Part shown: positions 1-13,800 of the stretch, in pieces
Numbering within the stretch: position 1 is the first letter of the stretch
Layout: each line of letters starts with the position of its first letter
NCBI GenBank assembly: GCA_029379385.1
Contig: CM055606.1
Location: 4,588,001 to 4,652,000, forward strand
Reading direction: 5' to 3'
DNA: 64,000 nucleotides
Source: Quillaja saponaria
Lineage: Eukaryota > Streptophyta > Magnoliopsida > Fabales > Quillajaceae
The notes under the pieces: generated by a model
The model's input: only the letters and a program-made list of their open reading frames with translations
What the model was told of the DNA's origin: nothing
Database searches by the model: none
Translations under genes and position numbers: made by a program

Positions 1-2330
1 AGGACAAAATTGACATTGAATGAGAAAAATAAAATAAATTTAAAAATAAATTATGAATGTACACTTGTTACCATTTATGAGGAAAGTTGAAAATGCACTC
101 AAAGGTAATGCTTAATATGATATTGCTGAGTCCCTATATCTAACCTCTAAAATGCATTAGCAACATGGGTTAGAGCTATACTATAACTTATCTTATTTGC
201 AACAAAAATACCATTTTATGCAAGATTAAGAAACATAACACCCAAAATTTCTATGACTGTGTCAATAAGAGTAAGTATAAGAGCAAAATTGCCATTGAAT
301 AAAAAAAAAAGAATACAAAGTTGAGAGTATATAGTGAAGTTTATAATGCCTCAAAGTAAAGTATAGTAGTTCTAGCTAGATGGTAAAGAGGGAATAATGT
401 ACAAGATTTTGCACCTGTAATTTTTATTTATGTCTTATAATTAGCTTTCTCACTTTTGTTTTATAATTTTTTAAAAATTTTATTATATGTTCTACTTCAA
501 AAAAGAAAAAAAAAATTCATTTTTCATTAAAAGTACGACTTTGATGTGGACAAACATGTGGAATGCTTTGATGTATGCAAACATCAAAACTGCTTGTGCG
601 GGCATCAAGAACTGATGTTAGAGATAACTACTTTCACGATAAATAAAAAAATTAAATAGTTAATATTTTTTGTTATTGCTCATTTTATTTTTAATTTTAG
701 ATCACGCTAACTTGTATCCTGACCTCTTCTGACTTACTTATTGAGGGTGGCATCTCTCACTTTGTAAAATAGACAAGTACAACTACTAATAAGAAATATG
801 AAATAACATCTATGGTTTTCACAATCATAAGTGTTATGTTTGTACTTAAACGTATTACAGGAGAATGGGAAGAGTTCATATACTCTATACCTCAGTCACT
901 TGGTTACTTTTATTTTTCAAATTATTGTAGAAATTTTATAAAACAAAAGGAAAGAGAAATTAAAAAAAAAAAAAAAAAGCACCTAAATAAGATTACTGCA
1001 AATATGGATTTCACGTTGGCTTTTTTATTTGCCTAATACATAATTAGAAAGAATATTGTTATTGTTTGTCAAGTTAATGGTTGGCAATCACTAAGAGTAA
1101 TACATTATACAAAGAACCAATTTGAGTGAACCAATTTGAGTGCCTATTGTGCATTGAGAAGTTGGATCACTATCTTCTAGACAGATAATTTCCTCCTTAA
1201 CGGACTATAGCTCATAAGGGAATTCAGTGTACTCTTGTGTCTCACACTACTCACGCTCATTTTGGGATAGTTAGGTCTGACAATGATAAGATTGTGATTG
1301 ATGTGACTCGTATTCAAGTTGATATGCCTTAGTTCTTGCAATAATAATTTAATATTCTCTCATATCTCAATTTTATTACTTATCATAAATTGATTAAATT
1401 TATTGAAAATCACAAAATTTTACTAGCATTAAAGCCATTATATTGGAAGATGGCACAAAAAATACATTACCAAAATTTTTGAGGTAGACTTATGGTTTTA
1501 TTTTTATACATGCTTCTACCAAATACTCAAAACAAAATTTAATCAAAATCACAACTTGAAACTTCAGATTTACATCGCAAACTCATTGACTTTATTTTTC
1601 CTCAATTTCTAAATGTAAGAACTAAGAAGTTAGTTATTATTTTTCCTTTCTACCTTTCAATGGCCATGGCCAATTATTATTTTTTATCTTTTTGAAAAGC
1701 GTTGAAGAATGAAATTTTTTTATTTTCTCTATTTTTGGCTTGAAATTCTTACTGTTCTTTGAATTGGACAAAACACAATTGGGCTTGAAGCCTTGTAGCT
1801 TATTATTATTATTATCATCATTTACTTAGTAGTAGTAGTTTTTAGTATAATATAAATTCTCTGTCTTAAAACTTTGAAAGTTGAAGTCACTTAATTTTTT
1901 TTTTCTCATTACTTGTTAATTTCATAATATAAATTCTTTGCAATTCATTTGCTGCTTTTCTCTACTTAGTAATTTTGTTTATATACTATTCATAATGTAA
2001 TTTATTAACTTACTACTCATAATTTATATATTTTTTTAGAATTTTTTGGTCATGGCCTTACTAAGAAAAAAAAATCAAAATCCAATAAAAAGAAAGATCT
2101 AGCATGAAAATATTATTCTCAAGTTGATAAAAAAATAGATTGGCACTAAAGTATAAGTGAACTTCAAATGTGAAGTGGCATTTATAAAATGAAGTATCAC
2201 TTAGTAGGTGATCACATTGATTCTTAACATTATCAGCATTATCTATATGACGTGAGAGAAATATGCATCAAGAGAAAATAAAGTATACAAAGAGAAATAT
2301 TATTTATGTAAATAGATAAAGAAGTTCAAA
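1..2330. other. AT-rich gene-poor DNA
   Basis: No coding region could be supported here. Open frames are short and interrupted by poly-A runs. The only local structure noticed is a 14-bp unit (ACCAATTTGAGTG plus one base) repeated twice near 1115-1142 and a degenerate ATT/ATC trinucleotide run near 1800-1822. Confidence 0.6.
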
Positions 2331-2339
2331 TTGTATGAG

Positions 2340-4575
2340 ATGAAATAAAAAGGATTATGAATGCATATGTTAGTAAAGGAAAAGAAAAGATATCGCTAAA
2401 GCAACAAACATTTAATAAAATGGTGAAGAAAGGAAAGCCAATAATTAATAGTATATGTATGTTTTTGTATATGCATGTTCTTCCTTTTAATTTAGCAAAA
2501 TGTCTATTGTATGCTTTAATGATGAATATGATAGCTGAAAATGGAAAAAGGGTTGAAGCTTCCAACTTACCATAAGGCTAGTGTAACCTTTCTAAAAAAG
2601 AAAATGGAGATATGGGTTTAATGTTAAAGAAATACAAGAAAAAAAAAAATGGACAAGAGCAAGTTGCAGTTTGATGTCTGATGAGTAGACAGACACAAAT
2701 TAAAGATCTCTTACAAACTTTCTTGTCAATAGTCCTTGTGGCATGATCTATTTTTAAATCTGTGAATACTTCAGGTATGATAAAAGTTGTATAAAAATTA
2801 TTTGAGTTACTTAACTACGTAATGGAGGAAATTAGAAAGGAAAATGTTGTTCAAGTGATTATCAATAGTGTTGTGGCTTATGTAACAATTGGTGACTTGT
2901 TAAATGGAGAAGAGGAAGAGATGATTTAGGTTTCCTTATGCAGCCTATTGCACTGATTTAATTTTGCATGACATTGACGAGTTGAAATTTTCAAAAATAT
3001 AATAGAAAATGCTAAGGAACTATGCAATTTTATCTATTGACATGCTTTGGTGCTTAATATGTTTAGACATTTCTTTAAAAAGAGAAAGGTAAAAAGACCT
3101 GGAATCACAAGATTTGCTACATCATTTCTTTAAATTTGTTTTGAAGAAAATAGTAATGCTCTTCGAATTATGTGTGAATAGAGTAGGGAATGTGTTATTA
3201 TGCTTCTAAGGTGGAAGCAATGTTGTTACATGTTTCTAACTTTTGAAAAGCAATAAAGTATGGTTTGAGATGTGTAGAACCACTTGTTATAATTTTACGA
3301 CTCGTGGATGGTGATGTGAAGCCACAATAGGTATATATATGAAGCAATGGATCGTGCAAAGGAGAAAATTGCCAAAAAATTTAATAACTAGAAGAATAAA
3401 TATGAACGAATTTAAAAAATCATTGATAGAAGAATCGGATTCGCAACTTCATAGACCATTTCATTGGGTGACATATTTTCTAAATCCCAATTAAGTTATC
3501 TAAACTCTAAATCATTTTGTTTTAATATATATATTCTAAACTTTCTAAACATGAATATTAAGGAATGATAATGATATTCAACTTTTTTCATTTTATTTGT
3601 TTAAATGTTTTAAGTTTCAATGTGTAGAAGGTTTTGAGGCGGTTAGAGAAGTTAAATAGAGGCTATATCAAACCATTGAAAGATATATATCTTGACTCAA
3701 GAATAAGGATTGGCCGACAATTGGAGAAATTCAAGAAAGCGGGATAAATGTTTAGTATGAGTATGACAAAGTTAACAAAAGATAAGAAGCAATTCGATAA
3801 TAATTTAATTTATACTAGTGTCTTCAATTTTTATTTTTATTTTTAATTTATGGTTTTATCGTTTAAATTTTTTTATTTTTTTATTCATTTGGCAAATATA
3901 GTTTTATGGTAGGAGAGTTATGGAGAATATTGCAAAGATCTTCAAAGATTAGCTATACAAGTGTTAAGTCTCACATGTATTGATACTAGGTGTGAAAGAA
4001 AATAGAAATTTTTTCAACATGTTTATTCAAAGAAAAGGAACCCGCTTGGAGCAACGAAAATGGAATTCACTTGTATTTTTCAAATATAACACTCAACTTG
4101 AATTAAGGCAAACCAAAAGACACGAAAGAGGTGAGCAATATGATTCGATTTGCTTATCCGACATGGAGTCCAATGATGAATGGATCATAGAAAAGGAAAA
4201 TCCTTGCTTACCTGATGAAATATACATGGATGGATGTGCAAGAATGCTTTGAAAATAATGGAGAAATTGGACCTAGTAACAAAATACAGTGAGGTAAAAA
4301 AAACGATAGTTACGTTAACTTATTAAATTTTAAATAAAATATTTATATATTTTAAATGATGTTACACCTTATATTTATATGTAGGACCAAGAGACTTAAA
4401 CATTGATAAGAGAAATAGAATAAAAGAAAATTCTATTAAAAAAGATGAAGATTTTGACATTCTTCATGATGATGACAAGAATAAAAGAAACAAGAGAATT
4501 TGATTGTACTAAAGGATCAAGAGAAAGAAGATGACGATGATCTTGAATTAGAGGAAGATGATGAATGTTAATTAG
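2340..4575 (+). pseudogene. decayed hAT-superfamily transposase (DUF659 / hAT dimerisation type)
   Basis: Translating the + strand piecewise gives fragments, in the right order, of a plant hAT transposase. Near 2650-2760 there is a SLMSDE.TD stretch followed by LTNFLVNSP, the DUF659 catalytic-core region. Near 2820-2900 comes MEEIRKENVVQVI. Near 3090-3135 comes KVKRPGITRFATSF. Near 3345-3480 comes YEAMDRAKEKIAKNFNN followed by IIDRRIGFATS. Near 3980-4250 there is a 90-codon open stretch with RLEQRKWNSLVFFKYN and EKENPCLPDE, typical of the C-terminal hAT dimerisation region. Many stops and frame changes separate the pieces, so it is dead. An acidic tail (repeated GATGAT near 4450-4570) is also typical of these proteins. 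Terminal inverted repeats were not identified, so the element's borders are unknown. The family assignment is strong; the exact limits are not. Confidence 0.85.
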
Positions 4576-4599
4576 CAGTTTCATTTTATGCATATTGAA

Positions 4600-7500
4600 C
4601 TTGGAAGTACTTGTGTTATTATTTTAGTTATCTATAAGTCTAGTTAATTTTGATTTTAGTCAATAGTTAACTTAGTTCTTTTTAAGATGATGCTTAATAT
4701 TTGGAATGCAAACCATTTTTTTGTTATTTCAAGTGCAATCATTCAATATGGTAATATATGACAAAAATACATTCTATTTCAATATATTGTTATTTTTACA
4801 TGTATAGGCTATAGGCGTTATTGCCTAATCTTTTTTCTTGTTGACACCAATTATATCTTTAAAGAGACAAATCTTTTATTTAATTCAAATGCAAAATCTT
4901 CTACTTTCTTGTATTTTTCCTGAAAAACTAGCAATAAACTAATTATAATAACAACAATAATGAAATAATTTCACTATCTCACTAAAAATTTAAATGTTCA
5001 ATGTCTAGTTATAAATATTAAAATTCCAATTTATTTTAAAATTTTTAAGTTGTATCTTAAAATTTATGTTAATAAAATTTGCATTTTAATTCACGAGTCA
5101 ATCTCGATCCGACAACTATGCATGCACTAGATTTGTCCTACTGTTCTATAACTCATGCCAATCCCTCAAATAACCTAAATGCTTGCATATATTTAACCTC
5201 ACACATGCATATGTTTCTCTCTCTCTCTCACACACACACAGATACACATATATATATATATATATAAACATTATCAATTGTCATCCTTTTCATTAAGCAG
5301 CTTTAAACTTGAACCTCAACACCACACATATTACTTTCAAGTTTAACATTCTTCTTTCCTACACCTTTAGTTTTTGATTTCTAAATTGCAACTAACCATA
5401 TATTTATTATGTTTATGTAGAAAATGATTAGGCAAATGCTTTACATCATAGAAGTCATATCACACACAAAAAATTGGACAATCAAAGTTAAATTCATTGA
5501 AAAGTTGTTACCTCGTACCACTGTGAGTAGTCCCAAAAAAAATATCCATTGGTTGTTCTTATGGATAAGGAGGTCTCAATCAAACTTTCTCAATGCATAT
5601 AAACATTTTACAAGCACTACCTTATACCATGTGTTGTTCTAATTGCTTTTTTTTTTTTCTTTTTGTATAACTACTAACCAGGGAACCAAAGTGCATGACT
5701 CTATTTTGGTGCATAGATTGACCTATTTGGAACCACATTGTCATACAAGAAGTATTAAAATATTTCATGAGCCATAGTGACCACAATAGACCCTCAAATT
5801 CGTTTAGTGCGAAACTAATTCTAATAAAAATTCTTTTTTCTCACCTATATTGAAGAACTTTCAACTAAGGAGAAATTCTCAACACCAAATTTGTACACCT
5901 TAGAAAACAGAGTATTTAGTATGCTAAACATAATTAAAATTTCCAACATCCAAAAAATTACATGCTTGCTGGTAATAGAGAATATTAAGTATTTATCATT
6001 CTGAAAAAAATATTTTATTCTAATAAGCTACTACAGATATTACAGCAATTGTGATTAAAGTTATGCCTTCAAGAATGCAACAACCAAAAATGATGCCTCT
6101 AATGTCTAATAATTAATAGTTACTGATAAAAGGTGTCACTTAGTAATAACTAAATATGCAAGTGATAAATGAAAACCAAATTCATTAACTTGATTGAATT
6201 GACTATTAATTTTTATTGCATGTTTATCAAATTAAAACTCAACTCAAGTGTTATTGTTTATGTGAGATCAATTTGTGAATAATGATGCATCATTAAAAGT
6301 GGATGAAATATATTTTATGTCAATCATTATTGGCTGAAAGTTGTCTAAGTCTTCATCATTTTTTCCTTTGAATTATGACTTACTTAAAGTTATAGATTTA
6401 ACAAACTAGTAAGCTTTTCATGCACCATTAAGACTTTTTTTCAATTGCAAGACTATTTAATACCAATGATAAAAGGCTTTATATGTTAATTAAAAACAAG
6501 CAAGCCTTATAAGGTTTGACAACCAATGGAGTTTACTTATCCTCAAGCTACTAAAAAGGTTCACTTAACATTTATCACCACCTTAATACAAACGAAAATT
6601 CCTTTACTCCTTCAAATTTGTAGCTCCCAAGATATTTATTATCTAACAATATATGTAACAAAAAACTTTAAGAACTCCAGAGGATCCAAATCTATGGTGG
6701 ATATGGCTACAAGGAAGGAGCTAGGTAGAGCTTAGTAGGGTCAATTAACACCAAAATTTTATAAATAATTTTTTTGTGGTAAGCTATTATGCATTTGTCA
6801 AAATATATTTAGGGAAAATTACAAAATAACCCACTAAATTTAAGAAAAATACATATTGACCTTATTAATTTTTACATAATAAGTTAAATTAATCAAAAAA
6901 TATTATATTTTACTATATAGATCATAATATGCATAAAATTGAATCAGTACTTAGTTTGAAATTTCAGAAATGTAAAATTTTCTATTTTATTTAATTTTGT
7001 TATTTGATAGTACAATTTCATTTTGTAATTTCTTAACAATTGTTAAACATATATGTTATTTATAAGTAAACCTTTTGGAGTGGTTTCTAATAATTTAAAA
7101 TCAAAATAAGTACTCCATCACTAAATTTTATTTTTTTATATTCTAAAATAACATAAAAATTACATATTGATAAAATACTAAGCGATATTAATGGAACTAA
7201 AATTTGCATGTATGATGTAATTGATGATATAATTTTTGAATAACAATTTTCTTTATAAAAAAAGAACATTATAAAAACTTATTAATGAATTTCAAATTAA
7301 CAAGTTTTATATTAAACGTAAGAATCTCTCCTTTTATATGTTGACCCCACCCATATAATTTCTTCACTCCGACATGGATGAGATATGGGAGGAAGAGAAA
7401 GAAAATTTTTTACTTTTGTTATTTTGGTTTTCAATTTTTAGTTTCCCTTTACATTTTTAAATACATTTTCTTATTTTATTAATTTTTTTTTTTAAATAAC

Positions 7501-7740
7501 TTGTCAATCACTTCTTGGTTGATTATATCACAAAGGCAGTTATGTAGGATTATATTTGTCCATATCAGCTTCCATTTTATCACTCCGTCAAATAAACTTA
7601 AACAATCTGTCACGGTAGTAACCAAACTGATTTATTGTCGCTAATTATTTAAATTATAAGGACGAAACTAACTTTTTAAATAAAATATAGGAACGAAAAA
7701 TACAATTTGAACGAAGAGTAGTGCAAAAATTTAGACTTGG
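4600..7740. other. AT-rich intergenic DNA upstream of MED17
   Basis: No gene or recognisable transposon protein was seen. The stretch contains a compound microsatellite (annotated separately) and AT-rich filler. The promoter of MED17 must lie at its right end, but I could not place a convincing TATA box. Confidence 0.55.
5218..5265. repeat. compound microsatellite (CT)n-(CA)n-(TA)n
   Basis: A CT run passes directly into a CA run and then, after a short GATACACA interruption, into a TA run. Adjacent dinucleotide tracts that differ by one substitution are typical of slippage-prone DNA. Confidence 0.9.
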
Positions 7741-7749
7741 GCTTACCAT

Positions 7750-7892
7750 CTCAGGTTTCTGGGTTGAATATTAGCCCATATCGATACCTGTTCTCACTTC
7801 TCAGTTGCTCAGTCGCATCGATCCCTGCCGTGCCCAAATTCCCTGCTCGGAGTTAGGGTTCTGTCAATTTTCCAGGAAAATATCAAGAGAAA
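7750..7892 (+). promoter_or_regulatory. probable 5' leader of MED17
   Basis: The 140 bases before the MED17 start are clearly richer in C and G than the DNA further upstream and contain pyrimidine-rich patches and an AGGGTT motif, as is common for plant 5' UTRs. The transcription start cannot be read from sequence. No upstream ATG was seen in the last 60 bases. Confidence 0.4.
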
Positions 7893-10800
7893 ATGGACGA
7901 AAATATTGAAGTCTCCCTCGACAAGCTTCCTATCAAGCGCTTGGAAGCAATTGAAGAGAACGGTGCTGAAAGATTTCCTCCGTATGGTTCTTCCTTTTCT
8001 TCCTTCATTTGGAACTTTGTTTATTTCTCAGGAAAATATAGGAAACTGATAGAAAATTATCTATTAATAGATTTGGATATTTGGGTTGAAAATTTCAGTT
8101 TCCACATTTTTTTTCCCTTACTTTCCTGAGCTACCAGACAGAGACTTTACGGTTTAGAAGTATTTTGATTTTCTGTTAACTCAGATTGTATATGCTCCCA
8201 ATATAGGTAGGTATAAGGTTAATGGAATTATCAGATGACAGTCAATTAATAGCATATCTGCCTTAGTTACTTTCCATTTGTTTCCTCATTTTCCTAATCC
8301 ACGAGGGAAGCTATTGATTTATTCTGCTTTTACTTTTAGAATTAGATATTATGTATTTGTAGACCCATTTTAGTATAATTAATGTTGAAGTTTATAATCA
8401 TTTTCAAATTGTAGAGAATTAGTGAGAATGCCTTGTTATGAGAATTTTGCTTTTCCTTCTAATGCAGTGATGTAGATTATAATGAGAAGCGGCTCTCACT
8501 TATTCGGAAAATTGACTTTGCTTGGGCTGTTGAGAAAGATGATGAGAAGAAGAAACAGAAAAAGAGTTCAAAAGAGAGCTTGACACCATTGAAATGGCAG
8601 ACCATGGTGGAAAATTTGCAGTTGGCTCATCAGGAGCTCTCTGTCATTATAGACCTGATCAACACTGTGAGTGAACCATTTTACTCTGTTATTAAACTTT
8701 TGTCTTTGTTTTGCGTTGTGAATTACATAGGAAGTCTTGTAAAACTCAAGGTAGAATTAGTATGCTTAGTTGTCCATTAAGCTGTAGCTATTTGGTTTCA
8801 GGGTGAAGTATCATGCAAAGATTATGGTTTTTGAATAACATTGCCTGAAACTGGAAAGCTTTTAGTCCATCTAATGGAAACTGATATCTTTAGAAAGAAA
8901 ACTAAGAAAATGTGGTATCAGAACTGGCAATGATCAAACGGGTTATATTTTCATTAATGTGATGTTAGAATCTTAGAGGACATGGAAATGATCAAATCTT
9001 GACTCAATTGATGTTAGAAGCTTATGGGCACAATTAGGTTTTTAACCTTTGGTTTCTGGCAGGTAAATGTTTCATTTCTTAAGGCAAGTAAAGTTTTTCT
9101 TTCCCCCCATGATTGTGCATCTTCCTTTTGTTTTTTCCTGGTCTATTGTCAAATGCTGTTAAATAGAAATTGAAATTGTCATTTTTTGGTTTATTATTGG
9201 TTTTGATTGGGTTTTGACATTTGCATGATAAAATGGGTGACCAAGTTTTCTGGAAAATACTTAATTGGGAAGAGATAAGGATTTCTGTCGTCCTGTATTT
9301 AGACATGTATGTACAATTACAATGATTTTACAATTTTCTGTGAATAGGTGGAAGCCAATGATGCAGTAACTGTGGCTGGCATGACATGGCCAAAGCCATT
9401 ACCGAATGAAGTTTTGTCTGACCTTGCAGTATCTGCGGCAACCAAGTTACAATGTTTCCGGGTACTAATTCATCTATCCCTTCTTCTCTTTTGGTGTTGT
9501 GGCATCCTTCAGTTGGAGGCTTACTACATCCTGCTTGTCATGTTACATGTATAATACTAGTTGGAAATTTTTCCTCTGTTTTTAACTTTTGGGGGATGGG
9601 AGAGTGGTAAAGTGGCGTGGAAGTTATATTATTTTAATTACAATTTACATTGAATCTCAGAGCTGCTAACCTCTCTAAGGCTTGGTTTGGTGATACTGTG
9701 GCTTTTTAAGAAAAGTTGTGCTCTCATGGCTCTCTTAGAGCTGCTTTTAAAAGTTTACAGTAGTTATATTTGGTAAAATAATGCAAAAGCTACTCTCAAT
9801 AAGTTGAATCTACAAATTAGTGCTTGATAAATTTATTGTAAAGCTGTTTCAAAGATTTAAATTGACTATAATAGATTTTGATAATAAAAAGAGAGATAAT
9901 TAACCTACTATATTAATTAATAAAAAGATAAATACGAATTTTTATTAAAAATTGAGATTATATTAGTTTTTTAAACTTTTGAGAGCATAAATCAACTTTT
10001 AAAAGTACCCCCTTAACGTATTTTTAAAAGCATCCCTGGCTTTTAAAAGTCCAGAATAGAAGCACCTTTTCCAAACATAAAAAATAAATATAAAAATTGA
10101 TTTATTCTCTTTCTATGCATAAATATCCTCAAAAAGAGCATTATCAAACTGTAAGATCTAAAAGAGAGATACTCAAAGTGTTTTGATGAATTGGATGATG
10201 ATTTCTCATACCAAGATAATATATTTATACTATGAGATTGTGTGGAGTACACGTAAGTCAACTATACATAAATAAGAAAACTATAAGTAAGAAAATTTGA
10301 CTCACTAACTAAGCTATTTATATTTACACTCTTACACTCTCCCTCAAGCTAGGAGCATAAAGATTATATGTTCTAAGCTCGTTGCATAGATATCGCAGTC
10401 GGTTTCCTGCTAAAGACTTTGTGAATAAGTCTGCTAACTTAATTTTCAGATTTTGCATATGTGGTCTTGATTGTATTATTCATAAGCTTCTCACAAACGA
10501 AATAACAATCAACTTCTATATGTTTTGTTCTTTATGAAAAACTGATTGAGGCAATATGTAATGCAACTTGATTGTCACATACTAACTCTATAGGCTGTGA
10601 GTGTTGAAATCCAAGTTCGTCTAATAAATTTTTCAGCCAAACTAACTCAGCAGTAGGTATGAGTCATGCCCTTGTATTCAGATTCAGGACTGGATCTTGC
10701 AACAACAGTCTACTTTTTGCTTTTTCATGAAACAAGATTTCTAGTATCCTATAGTAGATCTTCTGTCAAATGAAGAGCCGGCCCAATCAGCATCGCTATA

Positions 10801-13800
10801 ACCTTGAACTGGAGTAGAATTATGTTTTTGAACTAATGTATGACCATGACCATGTCCTCAAACTAGAGTGTGCCCATGATTCTTATATAGTAACCTCTTT
10901 CTGGGTGTAGTTTTAAAGTATCTTAGGATATAAATAACTAGCGTTCCAATGAGATGTTTGAGGTTGAGAAAGAAATTAGCTAACCACACTAGTTGCAAAA
11001 GCAATATCTGGTCTAAGTGACTGGGACATAAAGCACAAACTCTAAAGGCAAAGAAGATAATGGTGTAGCTTGACCTATATCTTTAGTAATGGTTGTGGAA
11101 CCTATTAGCTATAGTGACAGTGGAATGTGATGGTGGATTACTAATACTAGAAAAAAGTTTAGGGTTACTAGATATGTGATCAGATGCATCAGAATCAATA
11201 ACCCAAGTATCAGAAAAGGTCTGAGAGAGGCAGGTGACAGAATTACCATGAAAAGATTGCTGGGTAGCCTGATACTGTAAGAACTTATCTTATTCAGTAG
11301 CAGGATAATAAGACATTAAGAGGCTTGTCTTCAGATGGTGAAATTTCTAGTGAATTAGCTGACTGAACAATGTTAGTTGTAGGACCCGGATAACTAATTA
11401 TCTGGTAACACTTTTCTCTGTTATGGCCCATCTTGTTACAATGAGTGCACTAGGGACATCCACGACCCCGACTCCTTCGACCATGACCTTCGCAAGTACC
11501 AGAGTGGGAGATTAAGACCGAGGAATCAGGAGATGGATTCTCAACATGTGTTCCTATCGGAGAGGAGATACGTAATAATCGAGCAAATACTTCTTCCATG
11601 GAAGGAATAGTAGAACTAGCCAATATCTGATGGCGAACTGGATCAAGATCAGCTCGAAGGCTATATAGAGTGAGAATCATGAATAGCTTGTCTCTTTGTC
11701 TCTCTTGGTCAGCCAGATCAGTGGTAAGAGGTAATATTTTAGCAAATTCAGCTTTGACATTTTGAATCTTGCCCAAATAAGTGAACATATCCTGATCAGC
11801 CTAATTTAGATTCAACAGATTAGAAATCACAGTGTAAAAACGTTGGATATTATTAGTGTATAAACTTCTGGCCTATTTCCACAATTCAAAACATGTCTTA
11901 TATGCCCGGAAAATCTGCAATATAGAAGATTCAAGGGATGCCCAAAGTAAACTGCATAATTGGGCATCGATCTTTTTCCAATTGGGTTGTTCAGGGGGTT
12001 GGAATATCGGCCAATGATTTCGTGAGATGATTTTCATATCCCTGTCCTAGAAACCATAACTCAACAAATGTAGCCCAAGACAAATAATTATATCCATTCA
12101 ATTTCTCAATAGTAATAACAGGGGGTCCAGAAAACACGGAGGTAAAAGTACTAGGTTTAGACATACCGATTTCAGGATTTTCTCTCCCTGATACCATGTA
12201 AAACCTAAAAGAGAGATATCCAAAGTGTTTTGATGAATTGGATTAGGATTCCTCGTACCAAGATAATATATTTATACTACGAGATTGTGTGGAGTACAAG
12301 TTTGTGTAGAGTACAAGTAAGTTAATTATACATAAATAAGGAAACTATAAATAAGGAACTTTGATCCTACTAACTAAGCTATTTACATTTACACTCTAAC
12401 ACAAACAAAGCCTAAAAAACTAACCATATCAACCTTAACATATCGGCCTTTCTATATGGGCACTTCATGAAATCAGTCTGAAAAGTATCTTCTCATATTC
12501 CATTCATATCTTTTGCAGCATCTTGGTAAGTATTTCAAGCAGTCTGCCAAAGCTTTGGAACAGCAGGTTGCTAGGGAGGCAAGGTTTTATGGTGCTCTAA
12601 TCAGGTGACTCTGCCTTGGTTTATATATTACTAGCTTATTATTTAGTATGCTTTACTTATCATCCTGACAAGCAGATAGATTGCAGCAAAATTGGAAAGT
12701 TAAACGGCAGCGTATGGCAGCAGCTTCAGCTCCAGGAAATGAAGGGTTCACCATTGATCTTTTTGACAACTCATTACATGATCCAGCAGCTATAGTTCGT
12801 CCATCTTCTCTATCTACCATTCGTGTTGACCATGACGCAGCCGGCATGTTGGCTATAAATTTGCCTTCCAATTTATGCCATTCTCTACAATTTGGTTTCA
12901 TTGGTTCACAATCAGGTGATGATTCAAGGGAATCCAGTAAAAAATTCTACTCTTCAGGTGAGCATCACTTGAGAGAAAGTGAGAAAGAGTCATTAAGTGA
13001 TGAGGAGTGTGTTAAGAAAACTCATTCACTCCTTCGAGAAGTTCATCAAGCAATTTTTGATGAGCAGGTAGTTCTTTTTCCACTTTTCTTTCCCTCCCTC
13101 TTCTTTTCCCATTTTCTTTTCTCAATTTACACATCTTTTGTGTTACTTTTTACAGTATACTGTTGATTACTACTTTGGTTTTTCTGCTTCTAGGTATTTG
13201 ATTTGGTGAATCGTGAAGCATTTAACACATCCTTAGGATTCAGTGTGACTGGAATACGTCAAAATTATTTACAGCTAAGCTTGGGACAAGGAACCTCTGT
13301 GTTCCTGTCTCTTGTGTCATCTGGTCAAGATGATCAAACAGTTGACGGTGAAGGTGCCCAGAATGTTGATGATGCAATTTTACCTTTGGACTCATTGGAT
13401 GGGGTGATGTTGCCAGATGAGAAACAAGATACCCTTAAGAAATGGGGGTTTCCTAATCATCTTAGTTGTGAAATATATCTTCAGCAGATCTTTCATGAAC
13501 ATGTACTTGGAAGAGGAAATGAAAAACCAATTTCTACTGGTGGTCGATTATCTGGTCATCCAGTAAAGGATGGATCTGGTCTTCTTGAACATTTCTGTAT
13601 GTCACTGGCTCATAGAATATTTTCAAATAAAGTTCTTATGGTGGTGGAAAATGTGGTAAGATTCTTAATACTTAGACTTTTAATGGTTGTATAGTGGTCG
13701 AAATTTTGCTCATTTAAGTCTTTGGTTGATGTTATGTAGGTTTCCAAAGTCCCGTATCTCCAATTGATATCTCATCCTACATGGCACTCTCGGAGATCTT

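Larger units (their letters stand above)
10150..12401 (-). mobile_element. deleted Ty1/copia LTR retrotransposon with TSD CAAAC
   Basis: Two matching LTRs (10150-10336 and 12197-12401) begin TG and end CA. They bound an 1860-bp interior and are flanked by a perfect 5-bp duplication CAAAC (10145-10149 and 12402-12406). Reading on the minus strand, a primer-binding site TGGTATCAGGGAG abuts the right LTR and a polypurine tract (CTTGAGGGAGAG) abuts the left LTR. The interior keeps gag near the 5' end and a copia RNase H stretch near the 3' end. Most of protease, integrase and reverse transcriptase is missing, so the copy is non-autonomous. It lies antisense in MED17 intron 3. Confidence 0.93.
9679..12412. 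mobile_element. Tourist/PIF-Harbinger-like MITE interrupted by a copia element
   Basis: Inside MED17 intron 3, a terminal inverted repeat starts GGCTTGGTTTGGTGATACT on the left. The right end, read in reverse complement and skipping the nested copia insertion, is GGCTTTGTTTGATAATGCT. Both ends are flanked by TAA (9676-9678 and 12413-12415), the 3-bp target duplication typical of PIF/Harbinger elements. Without the insertion the element is about 477 bp. No transposase is encoded. The superfamily assignment rests on the TIR and TSD alone. Confidence 0.7.

Noticed and set aside
5218..5265. Regulatory CT-repeat promoter element
   Set aside because: It is 2.6 kb from the nearest start codon and passes directly into CA and TA runs, so it is an ordinary compound microsatellite.
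12653..12901. 82-codon minus-strand frame
   Set aside because: It lies entirely antisense to MED17 exon 5, whose frame is conserved.
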